Shown here one piece after another: positions 24,159-36,137 of a stretch of 64,000 nucleotides of DNA; within the stretch, counting starts at the first letter, position 1, and the number at the start of each line of letters is the position of its first letter. The position numbers were made by a program, and so were the translations under genes. The notes below the pieces were generated by a model. That model was not told where the DNA came from and did no database searches. It saw only the letters and a program-made list of their open reading frames with translations. Source of the stretch: Sciurus carolinensis (Eukaryota; Chordata; Mammalia; Rodentia; Sciuridae); assembly GCF_902686445.1 (NCBI RefSeq), contig NC_062223.1, forward strand, positions 42,502,998 through 42,566,997. The letters run 5' to 3'.

Positions 24159-25644
24159 CAAGGATAGAGAAGTCTTTCTTGAAATGCTTATTCTGCAACA
24201 AGACCCCAGAGAAATATACCTCTGATGACTGGTTTTGTTCATCCAGTGGCATGTGGGGGCCATGCTAAACTTAGTGTGTTAATGTCCCCAGGCTGAGTTC
24301 CAAAAGTAACAGGGCAATGTGCTATTTATTACTAATCACGGAATCTTACTCAACAAAGCAGGAGTTTGGTGCTCCTTCAGGCCAGGGATGCAGATGTTTT
24401 AAATTCTCCATCGGCTTTGCCTGAAAATATTCATCCCACTGAGGAGAAATGAAACATAAAGTCCTTGAAAAATCAAACAGAAAGAATCATGAATCTGTTC
24501 AATGGGGAGATACAAAGGTTTCTAAAAAGAGAACACATAGGGGGAGAAAATCATTTTGAAACCTAGCCACAGGGAGGAACTCTGAGGAGATGCAGATGGT
24601 CTATGTACCCACCAGGTAGATGTCTACACGGGGAGAGAGAAGGAAGGATGGAGAACGTTTTAGAATTCTCTTCAAAAGCATCACAAGGGAGTATGCAAGC
24701 TTTGGAAAGTACAGGAAATGAAAGAGAAAGAAGAACACTCAGGGGCTGCTTGATATAGGAATATAATTTTAAGGCTTTATTGTGGAAGATTAAACAAAAT
24801 AAATGGACAGACACCCTGGTTGGTACCCAGAAGTCTGAATCAACACAGTTTTGGAAGCTCATCACGGGGAAACATTACCAAAGGCCCAGGAAATAGAGCG
24901 GAAGGTTGTGTTGTGCTTGAATAAGTCTAATAATGAGCTATTCAGATTTCTCTCTGGAGTGCTCTTTAAGGTGTATTAAATTAGGGAACTGGCTTTTAAA
25001 GGCAGTTGAGTGCTTTGTAATTAAAGGCAAATGAGGGAAAAGGAAACTGTGTTATTTCTATTACTCCTCCAAATGCAACCCTGCCAGGTAAGTGTTACCA
25101 TCCTGTTTTATAGATAAGAAAATCAGTAGTTGGGGAGGTTGAGGAGTTCCCAGCTCTTAGATTTTTAAGTAGAAGACTGAATACATTTCACCCTTTATTC
25201 TTTCTATCCACCAACAAATATTTATTGAGCACCTACTGTGTGCTTATTCTAGGCACTGGGGAACCAGATGACTGAACTCACGTCTATCTGATCCTGGAGG
25301 CCATTATTTTTCTACCAGATTCTAGTCACCAGACTTATTTAAGCGATTTCATGGAAATTGTATTATATTGTGATTATGCAAAATATTAAAGAAATTTGCA
25401 TGGACTGAGAAACAATGGGACAAAGATCAAGGCACAGAACACCGAAGGCTAGATTCAGATGTTTAATAGAGAGCACTCCAAAATATTGTGCTTGATTTTT
25501 TAAAACAACAATAACAGAAACAACAACAAAAATAATAAACAACAAACTTTTATGATTACACTTTATGATTGTAAAACTTAAAAAAAGTATAGAGGCAGAA
25601 ATCATTCTTAATGTTATAAGCCATAGATAATGACTGTAATTATT

Positions 25645-25854
25645 ATTTTATTTTATTTTTATCTTTTTGATGCTAGGAATTGAACCGAGGGGTGCTTTAC
25701 CACTGAGCTACATCCCCAGCCCTTTTCAATTTTTAATTTTGAGATGGGGTCTTGCTGAGTTACTTTGGACCTCACTAAGTTGCTGAGCCTATGACCCTCC
25801 CGCCTCAGCCTTCGAGTCTCTGGGGTCACAGGCCTGCACCATCACACCCAGCAA
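25645..25854 (-). mobile_element. Squirrel MEN-type SINE
   Basis: Heterodimer on the minus strand (AGGAATTGAACCGAGGGGTG, ACCACTGAGCTACATCCCCA, then a B1-like part). The flanks TGACTGTAATTATT (25631-25644) and CGACTGCAATTATT (25855-25868) are a target duplication with two mismatches. Confidence 0.9.
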
Positions 25855-25929
25855 CGACTGCAATTATTTGGAAGTATGTTTTCCAATCTCCCACTCTGTC
25901 CCCACTTTGGCTGCTTTAGAACATTCCCA

Positions 25930-26780
25930 TGTGAGAATTTCTTCATTTCTGTCTGACTTGGGACTTTATGAATCTGTAGGTCAATTCTTCCATGTGTACA
26001 GGGAAATTTTCATCTATTATCTCTGAGCACATTGTTTCTGATCATCATCTTCTCTCCTCCTCCTCCATCTTCTTCTTCCTCTTCCTCTTCCTAATTTTCT
26101 TCTTCTCTTTCCTCTTCCCCTTCCTCCCTTTCCCCCTACTCCTCCTCCTTTCCTCCTCCTGCTCCTCCTTCATCTTCTTCTTCCTCTTCCTATTTTTCTC
26201 CTCCTTCTTCTTCCCCTTCCTCTCTCTCCCCCTCCCTCTCCTTCTCCTTCCCTCTTCCTCCTTCTCCTCCTCCTCCTCCTCCTCCTTCTTCTTCTTCTCT
26301 CTCTCTCTCTCTATCCCTCCCTCCCTCCCTCCCTTCCTTCCTTCCTTCCTCCCTCCCTCCCCCCTCCCCTCTTCTCTCTCTCCTCTCCAGGAATGCTGAT
26401 TATGTATCTATTTAACTTCTCACGATGTCCTATGTATCTCTTAGATTTTCTTGAACATTTTTTTGCCTTCTTGTCTCTTTTGACTTCATTCTGAAATTTT
26501 TCTTATAAGCTATCTTTCAGTTCCGATTGGTTTGCTATTAAATCCATCCACTGAGTCTTTAATTTCTGTTGTTATATTTTTCAGTTTTAGATTTTTTTCC
26601 CTTAGGTTATTTTTTTCAGGGTTTCTGGTTTTCTGCCGAAGTTCTCAATCTTGTCTTTTATTTCTGGAACATATTCAACAGAGTTATTTTTAAGTAGTGT
26701 GTCAGATAACCACATTGCTGGACCCTTTATAAATCTGTTTCTATTGTCTATATTTCCTTGATTTTCAGCATAGTTTTGCC
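25930..26780 (-). mobile_element. Old L1 ORF2 fragment containing an expanded pyrimidine tract
   Basis: The left flank (GGGAAATTTTCATCTATTAT) and the right flank (GGAATGCTGATTATGTATCT, TTTTTCAGTTTTAGATTTTT, TCTGGAACATATTCAACAGA) resemble antisense ORF2 to 3' sequence of old L1s in the expected order. The pyrimidine tract sits where L1 normally has a short pyrimidine-rich stretch. Confidence 0.55.
26049..26388. repeat. 340-nt near-pure polypyrimidine tract
   Basis: The + strand holds only C and T apart from about eight scattered purines. Units shift from CTT/CCT to CT, CCCT and CCTT. The open frame across it, rich in F, L, S and P, is a composition artefact. Confidence 0.95.
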
Positions 26781-26784
26781 TACT

Positions 26785-27155
26785 GTCTTTGTCAGTCGGG
26801 GTTGCTACAGGACAATACCATAGACTGAGTGACTTAAACAACAAACATTTATTTCTCACAGTTCTGGAGGCTGGGAAGTCCAAGATCAAGGCGCTGGAAG
26901 ATTCGTTGTCTGGTGAGGGCTGCTTTCTGGTTCATAGATGGCTGTCTTCTTGCTGTATCCTCACATGGAGGAGGGAGAGAGAACGCTCTGAGTTGCCTTC
27001 TAAAAGGGCACTAAATCTCACCCACCAGGGCTCCATCCTCATGACCTAATCACTTCCCAAAGACTCCATCTGCCTAAATCCATGATATCAGGGCTTAGGA
27101 TTTCAACATATGAATTTGGGGGGTGGGGAGACAAGCATTCAGCACACCGAACTTG
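26785..27155 (-). repeat. MaLR-type LTR-like element
   Basis: TTGCTACAGGACAATACCAT, TTATTTCTCACAGTTCTGGA, GGCTGGGAAGTCCAAGATCA and CTCATGACCTAATCACTTCC are typical of reverse MST/MLT-like LTRs of placental mammals. It abuts the right end of the old L1 fragment. Confidence 0.65.
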
Positions 27156-27580
27156 CATTGGATCCTAACTTAGAAGCATCACTTGCTCTATCCCGATGAT
27201 GTTCCATAAGCTGTAACTTAAACCAGATAATAGTTGTCAGCTCCTCATTCTAAGATATCAAATTTGAGTAGTACTATTGATTTAATTATAGCTTTTCTGG
27301 GTCAGAAACAAGGACATTCTACATGAAAACTACACACATGACCTGATTTCAAAAGTGTCAGATTATAAAATTGTGTGCATTTATGAACTGCAGACATTGA
27401 GAGGCATCCTTTGCCCTTGCACCCAGGTGTTTGTGTAGTCCAAGTTGGTTTCTCTTTAAGTCTTCCTTTATAGGCTCCTCAGCGAGAGAAGCAAAGGAAA
27501 TGAATTGCCCTAAATCTTTGTTATCTCCGAGGGCTTAAGAACTCTCCAAGTTCCTAATATTTAAGCCCTCATTAAATACT

Positions 27581-27610
27581 GTGTGTGTGGTGTGTGTGTG
27601 TGTGTGTGTG
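27581..27610. repeat. GT repeat
   Basis: About 14 TG dinucleotides with one GG interruption. Confidence 0.9.
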
Positions 27611-29674
27611 CATTCCATGAGAACCCTGCAATGGCAACTCATGGCATGGGAGTCTAGCAGACCATGGCAGAACTTCCTTTCAAGGGGAAAAGAAACCCAC
27701 TCTCAGGTTCCCCTGTTAAAACCATCAGTAGAAAAGATTTATCTTTTGCTGAGGCTGATGTGACTGGAGTCTAGTTCATTTTCTCACAACATTCCAGGAA
27801 TGGCCTTAAATATCACCCAATCTTTTTTGACCACAAGCTTTCGTAAATCTCAAGATGAATGAGGACCTGCACTTGAAAGGCATAAATCATAGCCCCTCGA
27901 TTGGCTTACTGGCCACAGAGTCAAACACCTGCCAGAGCCAGGCAGCCTGGTGAAGAATGTGGATCCCAGGTGAGCAGGGAACCACTTCTCAGCTCCAGAT
28001 GATTGTCGCTCTGTGGGAAGGCAGGCTCAGAGGCTGCAGATCTGAATTGTGTGAGAAGCCAGTGATACTTATTTTCGTGTGAAATCCCCCAAGTTTTATG
28101 TTGGCAACTAGTTCCATTATTTTAAACTTGCAGGCAGAATACGCCATGTTTTTAATGTGGTCTCTGAGTCCCAATGGTCTCCCTATGGGATATCTGTTCA
28201 GACTGAATGCATTTACTCAGAGAAGATGGCTCTATCACCCAGGCTGCATGGACTGCTTTCTCCCTGTCCCCCTGCCACTCAGAGAGCCATTCCTGAAATT
28301 ACAAGCATTGGGGTTTCCTGAGACCACTGGAAGCATTAAAAAAACCACATTGCCCTCTTTATACCATTTCAGTATTTTAAACAGCTTGCTTAGTGAGGTC
28401 TCTTTTTTACACTTAAAATAAGAGTTTTGAATGCACCCACCAGGGAAATCACTCATATTACATAATCCCCAAAGCACACAGAGTGTTATTGATCATCTGC
28501 TGCATGGGCTATGGATAATCCTAGAGGAGACAAACCAGTCATTTGGCTAATTATAGCAATCTTGCCAAGTTGCACCCAGTAAAGTTATTTATTTTTAATT
28601 CTTGAATATTTTAGAGACGTTATCTGAAAGAAGATTTTTTTTTCTTGCCTGAAGGCAAGCAAATAAGTTGTTTGGGAGATAATTGGACCAGTTATGGGAA
28701 GAAAAGTACGTCCAATGCATAATTGCATGACATGGGAACTGTTTTATAGGAATGAGCCTGTGTCTTAGAAGAAATTATTAAAATGAACCAGGGAAACTGA
28801 TAGAGATATTGGTGCCTAAATCCAGTAATTAGAGGCTCAATTCTTTGGGGGGCCCACCCTCTTTCCTTAGACAAGTCATATTCAGTGTTGTACCATAATC
28901 TAACAAAAATACGTTATCTATCTGATAGAATTTTTCCACACTAAATCTAAAATCCTGTTCAGTGCTCAGAATTGCTTATGGTGCCAGTTTTACTTTAAGC
29001 TGCTTTTCACTAGGAGTTAAAGAATGGAAGCATCTTTGTAGTGAATATTGAGTGTATAGATGGAAAGTTACATTTGGACATCAGGGGAAATTTGTAATAT
29101 GTTTTGCAATGATATAGTCCTCTATATTTTTAACCAAAACTTGAAGTACACTTTTGTTCTTGATATGAAATATAAAATCTAAATTCATTTCATATATGCA
29201 TGCTTGTTTTTAAGCAGTTTTATTTCTGTATACAACATAAATAGGAAACTGAACAGTCTAATTTAATTGCCCAAGCATTAGGAAACGAGGGAGATAATAC
29301 AACGTTGAAAACCAATAATGCTGTATCCTGATCATAAAATCTAGGTGAAATATTTTTCTTGTCCAGGCTTGCCCAGCTTCTATAATTTGAGAAAGAAATG
29401 AACAGGATCATATAAGAATCAGATTTGTGTCAAAATTGTTTATATTTAGAATGAAATATTTCTCCACCTAAGAATAAATCATTAAAACAAGGAAAGACGT
29501 GTCTAATGCATGCATTTTCTATTATGAGATTTCTCTTGGTAATTCTTTTGTGCACACTGTTAGCAGGCTCAATATCACTGTTTTTATTTCAATGAAATAT
29601 GAAAAGATTCGATTCTAAAATTAAATGACTCAGACTTTTAACAGTTCTTCTTTTCTCTTGTTTTTCACTTTTAG

Positions 29675-29887
29675 TCCTTGAAGAACGAAACTGCTCAGAC
29701 CTTGTGGGCCCAGTCAATGGGTACAAGAAAATAACAGGAGGCCCTGGGCTTCTCAATGGCCCTTATGTAAAAATTGGCACTGTTGTGTCTTTCTTCTGTA
29801 ATAACTCCTATGTTCTTAGTGGCAATGAGAAAAGAACCTGCCAGCAGAATGGAGAGTGGTCAGGGAAACAGCCCATCTGCATAAAAG
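29675..29887 (+). CDS. PAMR1: PAMR1 coding exon: first sushi (CCP) domain
   Basis: The exon follows TTTTTAG and ends before GTAACT. It reads [20 protein letters not shown], then [20 protein letters not shown], then [20 protein letters not shown] and [11 protein letters not shown]. All four sushi cysteines are present (RNC, FFC, RTC, PIC), as is the conserved Trp of GEWSG. The spacing Cys I to Cys II is 34 residues, normal for the fold. The exon is phase 1 at both ends, a symmetric shuffling module. CNNS gives one N-glycosylation sequon and RNCS another possible one. Sushi modules mediate extracellular binding. Confidence 0.97.
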
Positions 29888-31532
29888 GTAACTTGTGGGT
29901 GTTTCTGGATTCTAGAGGAGTAGACGGAGTTACTGTGCTTTTTGATAGTTTTCATGCATGTGTTTAAGTCCCTGGGGTGGGGGGATCACTTTCTCTCTTA
30001 AGTTCTCTCTGGAACCACAATATCTCTTAGATTAGAAACCATCCTGAAAAGCATTTGCTTCTTTTTTCTGGACCTAGGGAGAACTTGGTTACTATAATCA
30101 CAACATCTTGAGATGATGGAGGAGAGTGATATAGTTATCAGAACAGTTCAGGAAAGACAACAGGGCTGTTTTATATATGCAAATCCAAGGTCAAAACTGA
30201 AAGGACTCATCTTCCCTGGCTATCTATGTAGGGAGAGGTTAGGCCAACTAAGATGTTTCAAGACAAACATGGAAGGTCCTTGAACAGTCAACAGACAGCT
30301 ATAGGAACTAAATGAAAAGGAGAGAGGGGAGTTCTTGACATAGAGATAATTGCATGAAGCAGATAGAAGGGGGGTTCATCTGAAAAGCTGGGGAGGATGT
30401 GAAGAGGAGTTGGGATGATATTTCAGATGGAAGACAGAGGAAGATTACAGAAGTGTAATTTACCAGGCAGTGGTAAATGCCATGGGAGGCAATCCAGGCA
30501 GTAAATTACAAAATGTAAGTTGGAGCCAGAGAAATGGAATGTTATAGAGAGAGGTTGGAACCATCCCTGGTGCAATGGGGATGCATAGTTTTTAGATGCT
30601 TCTGGTTAGCAGCACCTCTCTTTGGGGGGACAGTCACAATGATCTGGCTGTTTACTGGGAAGAAAAGCGTGTTCTTGTCCTAGATTATCCAGATAATTGC
30701 CTGAGTCCTCCACTTTCCCTTCTGGGTGTTTGTCAACAACCTGAATCATGGGAAAAGGAATGAAAGAGAATGATTTGTGAAAGGAATAAATCACTTTAGA
30801 CTTTAGCCAGCAACGACTTTTATCCCCACCAGCACAGATTTCCGATGTTGGATTTCATTAAGTATGGGAACGACGTTACATATGTCCTTGGAGATTTTTG
30901 TCAACTCTTCTCTTACAAATTAATACAACTAAAGTACTCTAAGTTGCTAATTAGACAAATGTTGGCTGCTTGATTGGGAAAGTGAGATGGGAAGGATTCC
31001 TTTTTACTTGTGGAAAAAAAAAAAGAGAGAGACTTCAGAAAAATTAAACTGGGTTTTGAGTTGTCTCCCAGAGATTTTTAGGGTCCTTAATAGCAGAAAA
31101 AGGACATGGAAAAATCAGCTACACAAGACTTATCTATGATTGACACTTCTGTCTGGTTTTAAATGAGAACATTCTAATTCCCATTGTGGGCTTTCTTTTA
31201 GGACTCCATTTGAATTTTATTGCATTGTGATCAAGTGTGCAAATGCTATTCACATAAGCAGATAGTCCTATTAATCATCACTACCCCAAATCACCTAGGT
31301 GGAGGAACTTTTCAGAGGTATCAGAGTTCTTCAGAGAGAACTGTCAATTTAGGAGAAAGGCAGCATGCTTTTTTGCTAAGCGAACTATTCAAGCTTGGCT
31401 GACGTGTCTTGCCTCTGAGTGGGGAACGAGCACGTGGTGTCCAGAAAGGGGGTTAGGTATGAATCTGAACTGAGCCATGTGAAAAGTGAGTATGGAAACA
31501 GATTATGCAGCATTGTCTGCTTTTTTTCCCAG
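29888..31532 (+). other. PAMR1: PAMR1 intron between first sushi exon and linker exon
   Basis: I see no recognisable repeat or exon apart from a short A-rich run near 31013-31024. The intron ends in a strong pyrimidine tract before AG at 31531-31532. Confidence 0.8.
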
Positions 31533-31599
31533 CCTGCCGAGAACCAAAGATCTCAGACCTGGTGAGAAGGAGAGTTCTTCCAATGCAGGTCCAGTCAAG
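31533..31599 (+). CDS. PAMR1: PAMR1 small coding exon: start of second sushi domain and basic linker
   Basis: A 67-bp exon, from TTTTCCCAG to GTGAGAC, reading [20 protein letters not shown] and QS plus the first bases of an Arg codon. The Cys is the first cysteine of the second sushi domain. The following RRR triplet sits in a stretch that is unusually long for a sushi domain. It enters in phase 1 and exits in phase 2, so skipping it would shift the frame. Confidence 0.96.
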
Positions 31600-32574
31600 G
31601 TGAGACTGAAACACTGCACTCTGCTATGAAGGGTAGTGGAGATTTCCTCTCCTGTCCCCTTTCTTTACTTGTGTTTGGCCAAAGACTGTCTGGGGTTTCT
31701 TAGGGACATTGAGTGCTAAATGGTCATGAAAGAATAGGGCTTGTTCGATGGAGGCTCATTAGCCAGCTGCCTTTGGCCAAGAGGTAGCAACTGTTGGAAG
31801 ATGGACAAATTTTATTGGATCGTGGGAAAGGAGATGACTGGTGAGACGCAAGACTTTCAGATGGTCTTTGAGGAATTGGATTGTAATCCTTGAGTCTTCC
31901 CAAAGTTACTGTGTATGTATTGTGGCATCAGTAAGAACACCTTCTGAAAAAACAGCTGGCAGTCAGAGGTTCTTGGTGGTAGAATCCAGAAACTAGAGAT
32001 GACTGGCCAGTCGTGATCAGGGATGTGAGCCCCGGAAGGCAGAGGTGAAGACCACCTGGTGGGGGGTGGGCCAATTCTACTCATCTCTTCTGCATCGTCT
32101 TTTTTACTGTTTCTGCTCTAGTAACGAAGACCTCCTTGGTTTTCCTCTATCTCTCCAAGCACAGTTCTGCCGAACAACTTTTTACCTGGGCCTTCTTTTG
32201 TCTGGAAACTGCTTCCAAAGGACACCATGGAGGCTCACTGCCTCCCTTCTTTCAGTTCTCTGCTCAGTTTTCACCTGACAGAGAGACCTGCCCTGACTGT
32301 TTTAAAACTAGCAAGCTCAGTTCCCCACTGACTGCTGAGTTGACTCCTTTACCTGGTGTTCATTGGCCTTTGTCATCTTAGCTTCCTCTCTCTGGTTGTC
32401 TTGGTTTACGAGTTCAATTTCTGTCTCCCCATTCCAAATGCAGAAGTTACAAGAACAGGAACATTATCTGCTTTGTTTAACTGATGTCCTAATGTCTGAG
32501 ACAGTGCCTGCCACGTGGAAGACACTTAATAAATATTTACTGAATGAATATATTGGATTGACGGTTAAGGGTTC

Positions 32575-32710
32575 AAGACCTGGTTCTGCCTCTCTTCAGT
32601 TCTAGATATTCCTAGGCGAGTTCCTAAACTTTCTGAGTCTTTTTTCTTTCCTTTTGAAAAGCAGGACTGATCATAGCAGTCTCTGGGGACTGTTGTAAGG
32701 ATTAAATCCA
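32575..32710 (+). repeat. MIR SINE fragment
   Basis: Forward MIR pattern: GTTCAAGACCTGGTTCTGCC, GGCGAGTTCCTAAACTTTCT, and GTTGTAAGGATTAAATCC. Confidence 0.75.
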
Positions 32711-32714
32711 ACAC

Positions 32715-32732
32715 TAGTAACTAACACTTATT
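32715..32732. repeat. L1 target-site duplication, left copy
   Basis: TAGTAACTAACACTTATT, 18 bp, identical to 34465-34482. It marks the L1 insertion point. Confidence 0.97.
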
Positions 32733-34464
32733 TTTTTTTTATTATTTTATTGTAAACAAATGGGATACATGTTGTTTCTCTGTTTGTACATGGAGTAAAG
32801 GCATACCATTTGTGTAATCATAAATTTACATAGAGTAATGCTGTTTGATTCATTTAGTTATTTTTTCCCTTCCCTCCCACCCCTCCCACCCCTCTTTTCC
32901 TTCTATATAGTCCTTCCTTCCTCCATTCTTGCCCCCCTCCCTAACCCTAACTCTAACCCTAACACTAACCCCTCCCACCCTCCATTATGTGTCATCATCC
33001 ACTTATTAGTGATATCATTCGTCCTTTGTTTTTTTTGAGATTGGCTTATCTCACTTAGCATGATATTCTCCAATTTCATCCATTTGCCTGCAAATGCCAT
33101 AATTTTATCATTCTTTATGACTGAGTAATATTCCATTGTATATATATATATACCGCAGTTTCTTTATCCATTCATCAATTGAAGGACATCTAGGTTGGTT
33201 CCACAATCTGGCTATTGTGAACTGAGCAGCTATGAACATTGATGTGGCTGTATCTCTGTAATATGCTGATTTTAAGTCCTTTGGGTATAGGCCAAGGAGT
33301 GAGATAGCTGGGTCAAATGGTGGTTCCATTCCAAGTTTTCTAAGGAGTCTCCACGCTGCTTTCCAGAGTGGCTGCACTAATTTGCAGCCCCACCAGCAAT
33401 GTATGAGTGTACCTTTCTCCCCACATCCTCGCCAACACCTGTTGTTACTTGTATTCTTGATAATCGCCATTCTAATTGGGGTGAGATGGAATCTTAGGGT
33501 GGTTTTGATTTGCATTTCTCTTATTACTAGAGATGTTGAACATTTTTCCATATGTTTGTTGATTGCTTGTAGATCTTCTTCTGTGAAGTGTCTATTCATT
33601 TCCTTAGCCCATTTATCGATTGGATTATTTGCATTCTTGGTGTAGAGTTTTTTGAGTTCTTTATAGATTCTGGAGATTAGTGCTCTATCTGAAGTATGAT
33701 TGGCAAAGATTTTCTCCCACTCTGTAGGCTCTTTCTTCGCATTGCTGATAGTTTCCTTTGCTGAGAGAAAGCTTTTTAGTTTGAATCTATCCCAGTTATT
33801 GATTCTTGCTTTTATTTCTTGTGCTATGGGAGTCCTGTTGAGAAAGTCTGGTCCTAAGCCAACATGTTGAAGCTCTGGACCTACTTTTTCTTCTATAAGA
33901 TGCACTGTCTCTGGTCTGATTCCGAGGTCCTTAATCCATTTTGAGTTTAGTTTCGTGCAGGGTGAGAGATATGGGTTTAGTTTCATTCTGTTGCATATGG
34001 ATTTCCAATTCTCCCAGCACCATTTGTTGAAGAGGCTATCTTTTCTCCATTGCATATTTTTGGCCCCTTTGTCTAGTATGAGAAAATTGTATTTATTTGG
34101 GTTTGTGTCCGTGTCCTCTATTCTGTACCATTGATCCACCTTTCTATTTTGGTACCAATACCATGCCGTTTTTGTTACTATTGCTTTGTAGTAGAGTTGA
34201 AGATCGGGTATTGCGATACCCACTGCTTCACTCTTTCTACTGAGGATTGCTTTAGATATTCTGGGTTTTTTATTCTTCCAGATGAATTTCATAATTTCTT
34301 GCTCTATTTCTGTAAGGTACATACATCATTGGGATTTTAATTGGAATTGCATTGAATCTGTATAGCACTTTTGGTAGTATGGCCATTTTGACAATATTAA
34401 TTCTTCCTATCCAAGAACATGGGAGATCTTTCCATCTTCTGAGGTTTTCTTTAATTTCTTTCTT
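32733..34464 (-). mobile_element. 5'-truncated L1 (1.73 kb), recent insertion
   Basis: On the minus strand it encodes the ORF2 C-terminal region, with a 404-codon open frame at 33108-34322 (motifs such as KIFIWK-like [54 protein letters not shown]). A frame change occurs at the TA repeat near 33140-33152, after which the usual C-terminal MEYYSVIK segment continues in another frame. A 3' UTR with a G-rich, telomere-like segment and an A-tail (T-run from 32731) follow. The perfect 18-bp target duplication indicates L1 endonuclease/reverse-transcriptase insertion. It lacks the ORF1 and 5' regions, so it is not autonomous. Confidence 0.95.
32937..32970 (-). repeat. Telomere-like hexamer array inside the L1 3' UTR
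   Basis: CCCTAACCCTAACTCTAACC followed by CTAACACTAACCCC: about five CCCTAA-type units with two variants, within a wider C-rich block on the + strand. On the L1 sense strand it reads as TTAGGG-type repeats. Confidence 0.9.
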
Positions 34465-34482
34465 TAGTAACTAACACTTATT
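34465..34482. repeat. L1 target-site duplication, right copy
   Basis: Identical to 32715-32732. Confidence 0.97.
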
Positions 34483-34735
34483 ACATGGTTGCCATGTACA
34501 GCTGCTCTTCGGAGTACTTTACATATTTTAGCTCATTTGATCCTCACTATAGCCTCTGAGGAAGGCATTATTCTTTTTATTACAGATTCTATTAACATTT
34601 TTTATTACAGATGGGTAAACTGAGGCTCAGAGAAGTAAAGTAACTCACTCAAAGTAGCAAAACCAGGATATAAATTTAGCATCTAGCTCCAGGGTCTGCT
34701 CCCTTATGCACTAGACTAACCTTTAGCAAAGCACC
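34483..34735 (-). repeat. MIR SINE fragment
   Basis: Reverse MIR pattern: TTTAGCTCATTTGATCCTCA, then ATGGGTAAACTGAGGCTCAG, then AAAACCAGGATATAAATTT. The L1 inserted at its edge. Confidence 0.8.
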
Positions 34736-36090
34736 TTGTACATATGATCATCTATTAAAGTAGCTATTGTTAGCATTAGTAACAATGAGTCTGAGTGCCC
34801 AGACTGGCCCTGGAGCATCCTAGGTGAGGATATCCTTCAGCCTCTCGCCACTCCTCAGGTTTTCTCTCCTAAATCTTTCCCTTTTAGACAAGGCATTTGG
34901 TTTGTAATGGAGGCAGCAGAATCCAAACTCTGCCCTTTCTTCAGGTCTTTGTGATTCCCCTGGGCTGTACTCTCCAACAAGTGGAATCCACCTTTTCTTC
35001 CCAGGGAGACATCATGTGGAGGCACCACTCTGTTCAAAAAGACCACAAGGCTCCCTATTTTTAAGGCAATTGTAATGAAAGGTTAGGTGGCCAAGTGCCA
35101 GGTGTCTCATGTAAATGAGAAGCAAGCCTAAAATTTGGTTTTTGGTCTCTTTCTGGAAGGCAGGCTGCTGAAGTGGGGGTTCTGCCTATCTCCAGCAGCC
35201 AGGCTCACCTGAGAGCCCCCAAGGGCAGTATGAACCTTCAGTGGCCAAGAGATAAGCTTGTTTGCAAGTTCAGAAGCTTCCAGAATCTCAGATCTGGTCA
35301 GAAACGTGATAGGAATACTTGTTGAGTAAAATCAATATAGATGGATTATTTGCTCTGATCCAAGCTCTATAGAGATGCATAAAATAATTTCTTACAGTGA
35401 TATCAAATTGATGTGGTATCAACCCCAGGTGGAAGTCGTGACTGCTAGGCAGCGTCTCAGGCACCATCTTCCTTTACTGTGCGCCCATGAACACTCCCAC
35501 TTCCCTCTATGGGCCTCTCTGCTCCATTCATCAAATGAGAATGAAGACATTGATTCCCAACAGAATTTCAGCTTGTCAGTGGGCACCAATATAAAACGAA
35601 CACAGGCAGGACCACGTGTGCATATCTCCCCCAAGAACCCCTGACTGGTCTCTGGGGCTTTCACCTTCAGGGTTCATTTAATATCCCTTTCCACATTTAC
35701 ACACAACACTTCATATTTCTCCCAATCAATGTGCCCTGAGAGGAAGTTCTATTCTCTGAGGTGAACTAATTACATCTGCTAATTGCTAAATCAAGCTACT
35801 GTATCAACACAGTTTAGTTCAAGTCAATTCCTAATATTGCCCCATTATGATAATGTTTAGAGGGGGAAAAGTACGCCTGGATTCTCTCATTCAAATTAAC
35901 TCCCTTTTCTGTTTAGTTTTGCAATTAAATTTGTGTGTGTGCATGTGTAGCGTCTTTGGATAGCAGCTATTATGTCAGATGTTGTTCTCTTTGGTTAAAA
36001 TCCTAGGCAGTTGGAAGCATGCCAGGAATGGAAATGGAGGAATAAAGATTGAGGCGTACAAAAGAATTTGCTCAGTGGTAGAGGTGAAGG

Positions 36091-36095
<5 letters not shown>

Positions 36096-36133
<38 letters not shown>
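36096..36133. repeat. GT microsatellite, about 19 units
   Basis: Uninterrupted TG repeat 160 bp upstream of the next PAMR1 exon. It is long and pure enough to be polymorphic. Confidence 0.95.

Positions 36134-36137
<4 letters not shown>

Larger units (their letters stand above)
9827..29674 (+). other. PAMR1: Long PAMR1 intron (19.8 kb) between EGF and first sushi exon
   Basis: No exon is recognisable. It holds most of the window's repeats: an ID element (10711-10783), heterodimeric SINEs at 12040, 22291 and 25645, a MER5-like DNA transposon carrying an L1 slice (13620-13935), nested L1s (13940-14985), a MIR (16125-16300), LTR-like elements (17836-18251, 26785-27155), a further old repeat (20818-21300) and a 340-nt pyrimidine tract (26049-26388). 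The stretches 10800-12000, 15000-16100, 18300-20300, 22500-25600 and 27200-29670 look unique. Alternative exons of PAMR1 could lie here; I could not identify one. Confidence 0.8.

Noticed and set aside
25992..26399. 135-codon frame rich in Phe, Leu, Ser and Pro
   Set aside because: It is the translation of the pyrimidine tract and has no independent support.
32937..32970. True interstitial telomere from chromosome fusion or telomerase repair
   Set aside because: The array is short, imperfect and lies inside the L1 3' UTR between the target duplications, so it arrived with the L1.
33382..33645. Plus-strand 87-codon frame
   Set aside because: It is the antisense shadow of the L1 ORF2 coding strand.
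36058..36092. Sense-strand ID element suggested by GCTCAGTGGTAGAG
   Set aside because: Only about 20 bases resemble the ID A-box region. The B box and the rest of the element are missing, so I did not count it as a SINE.
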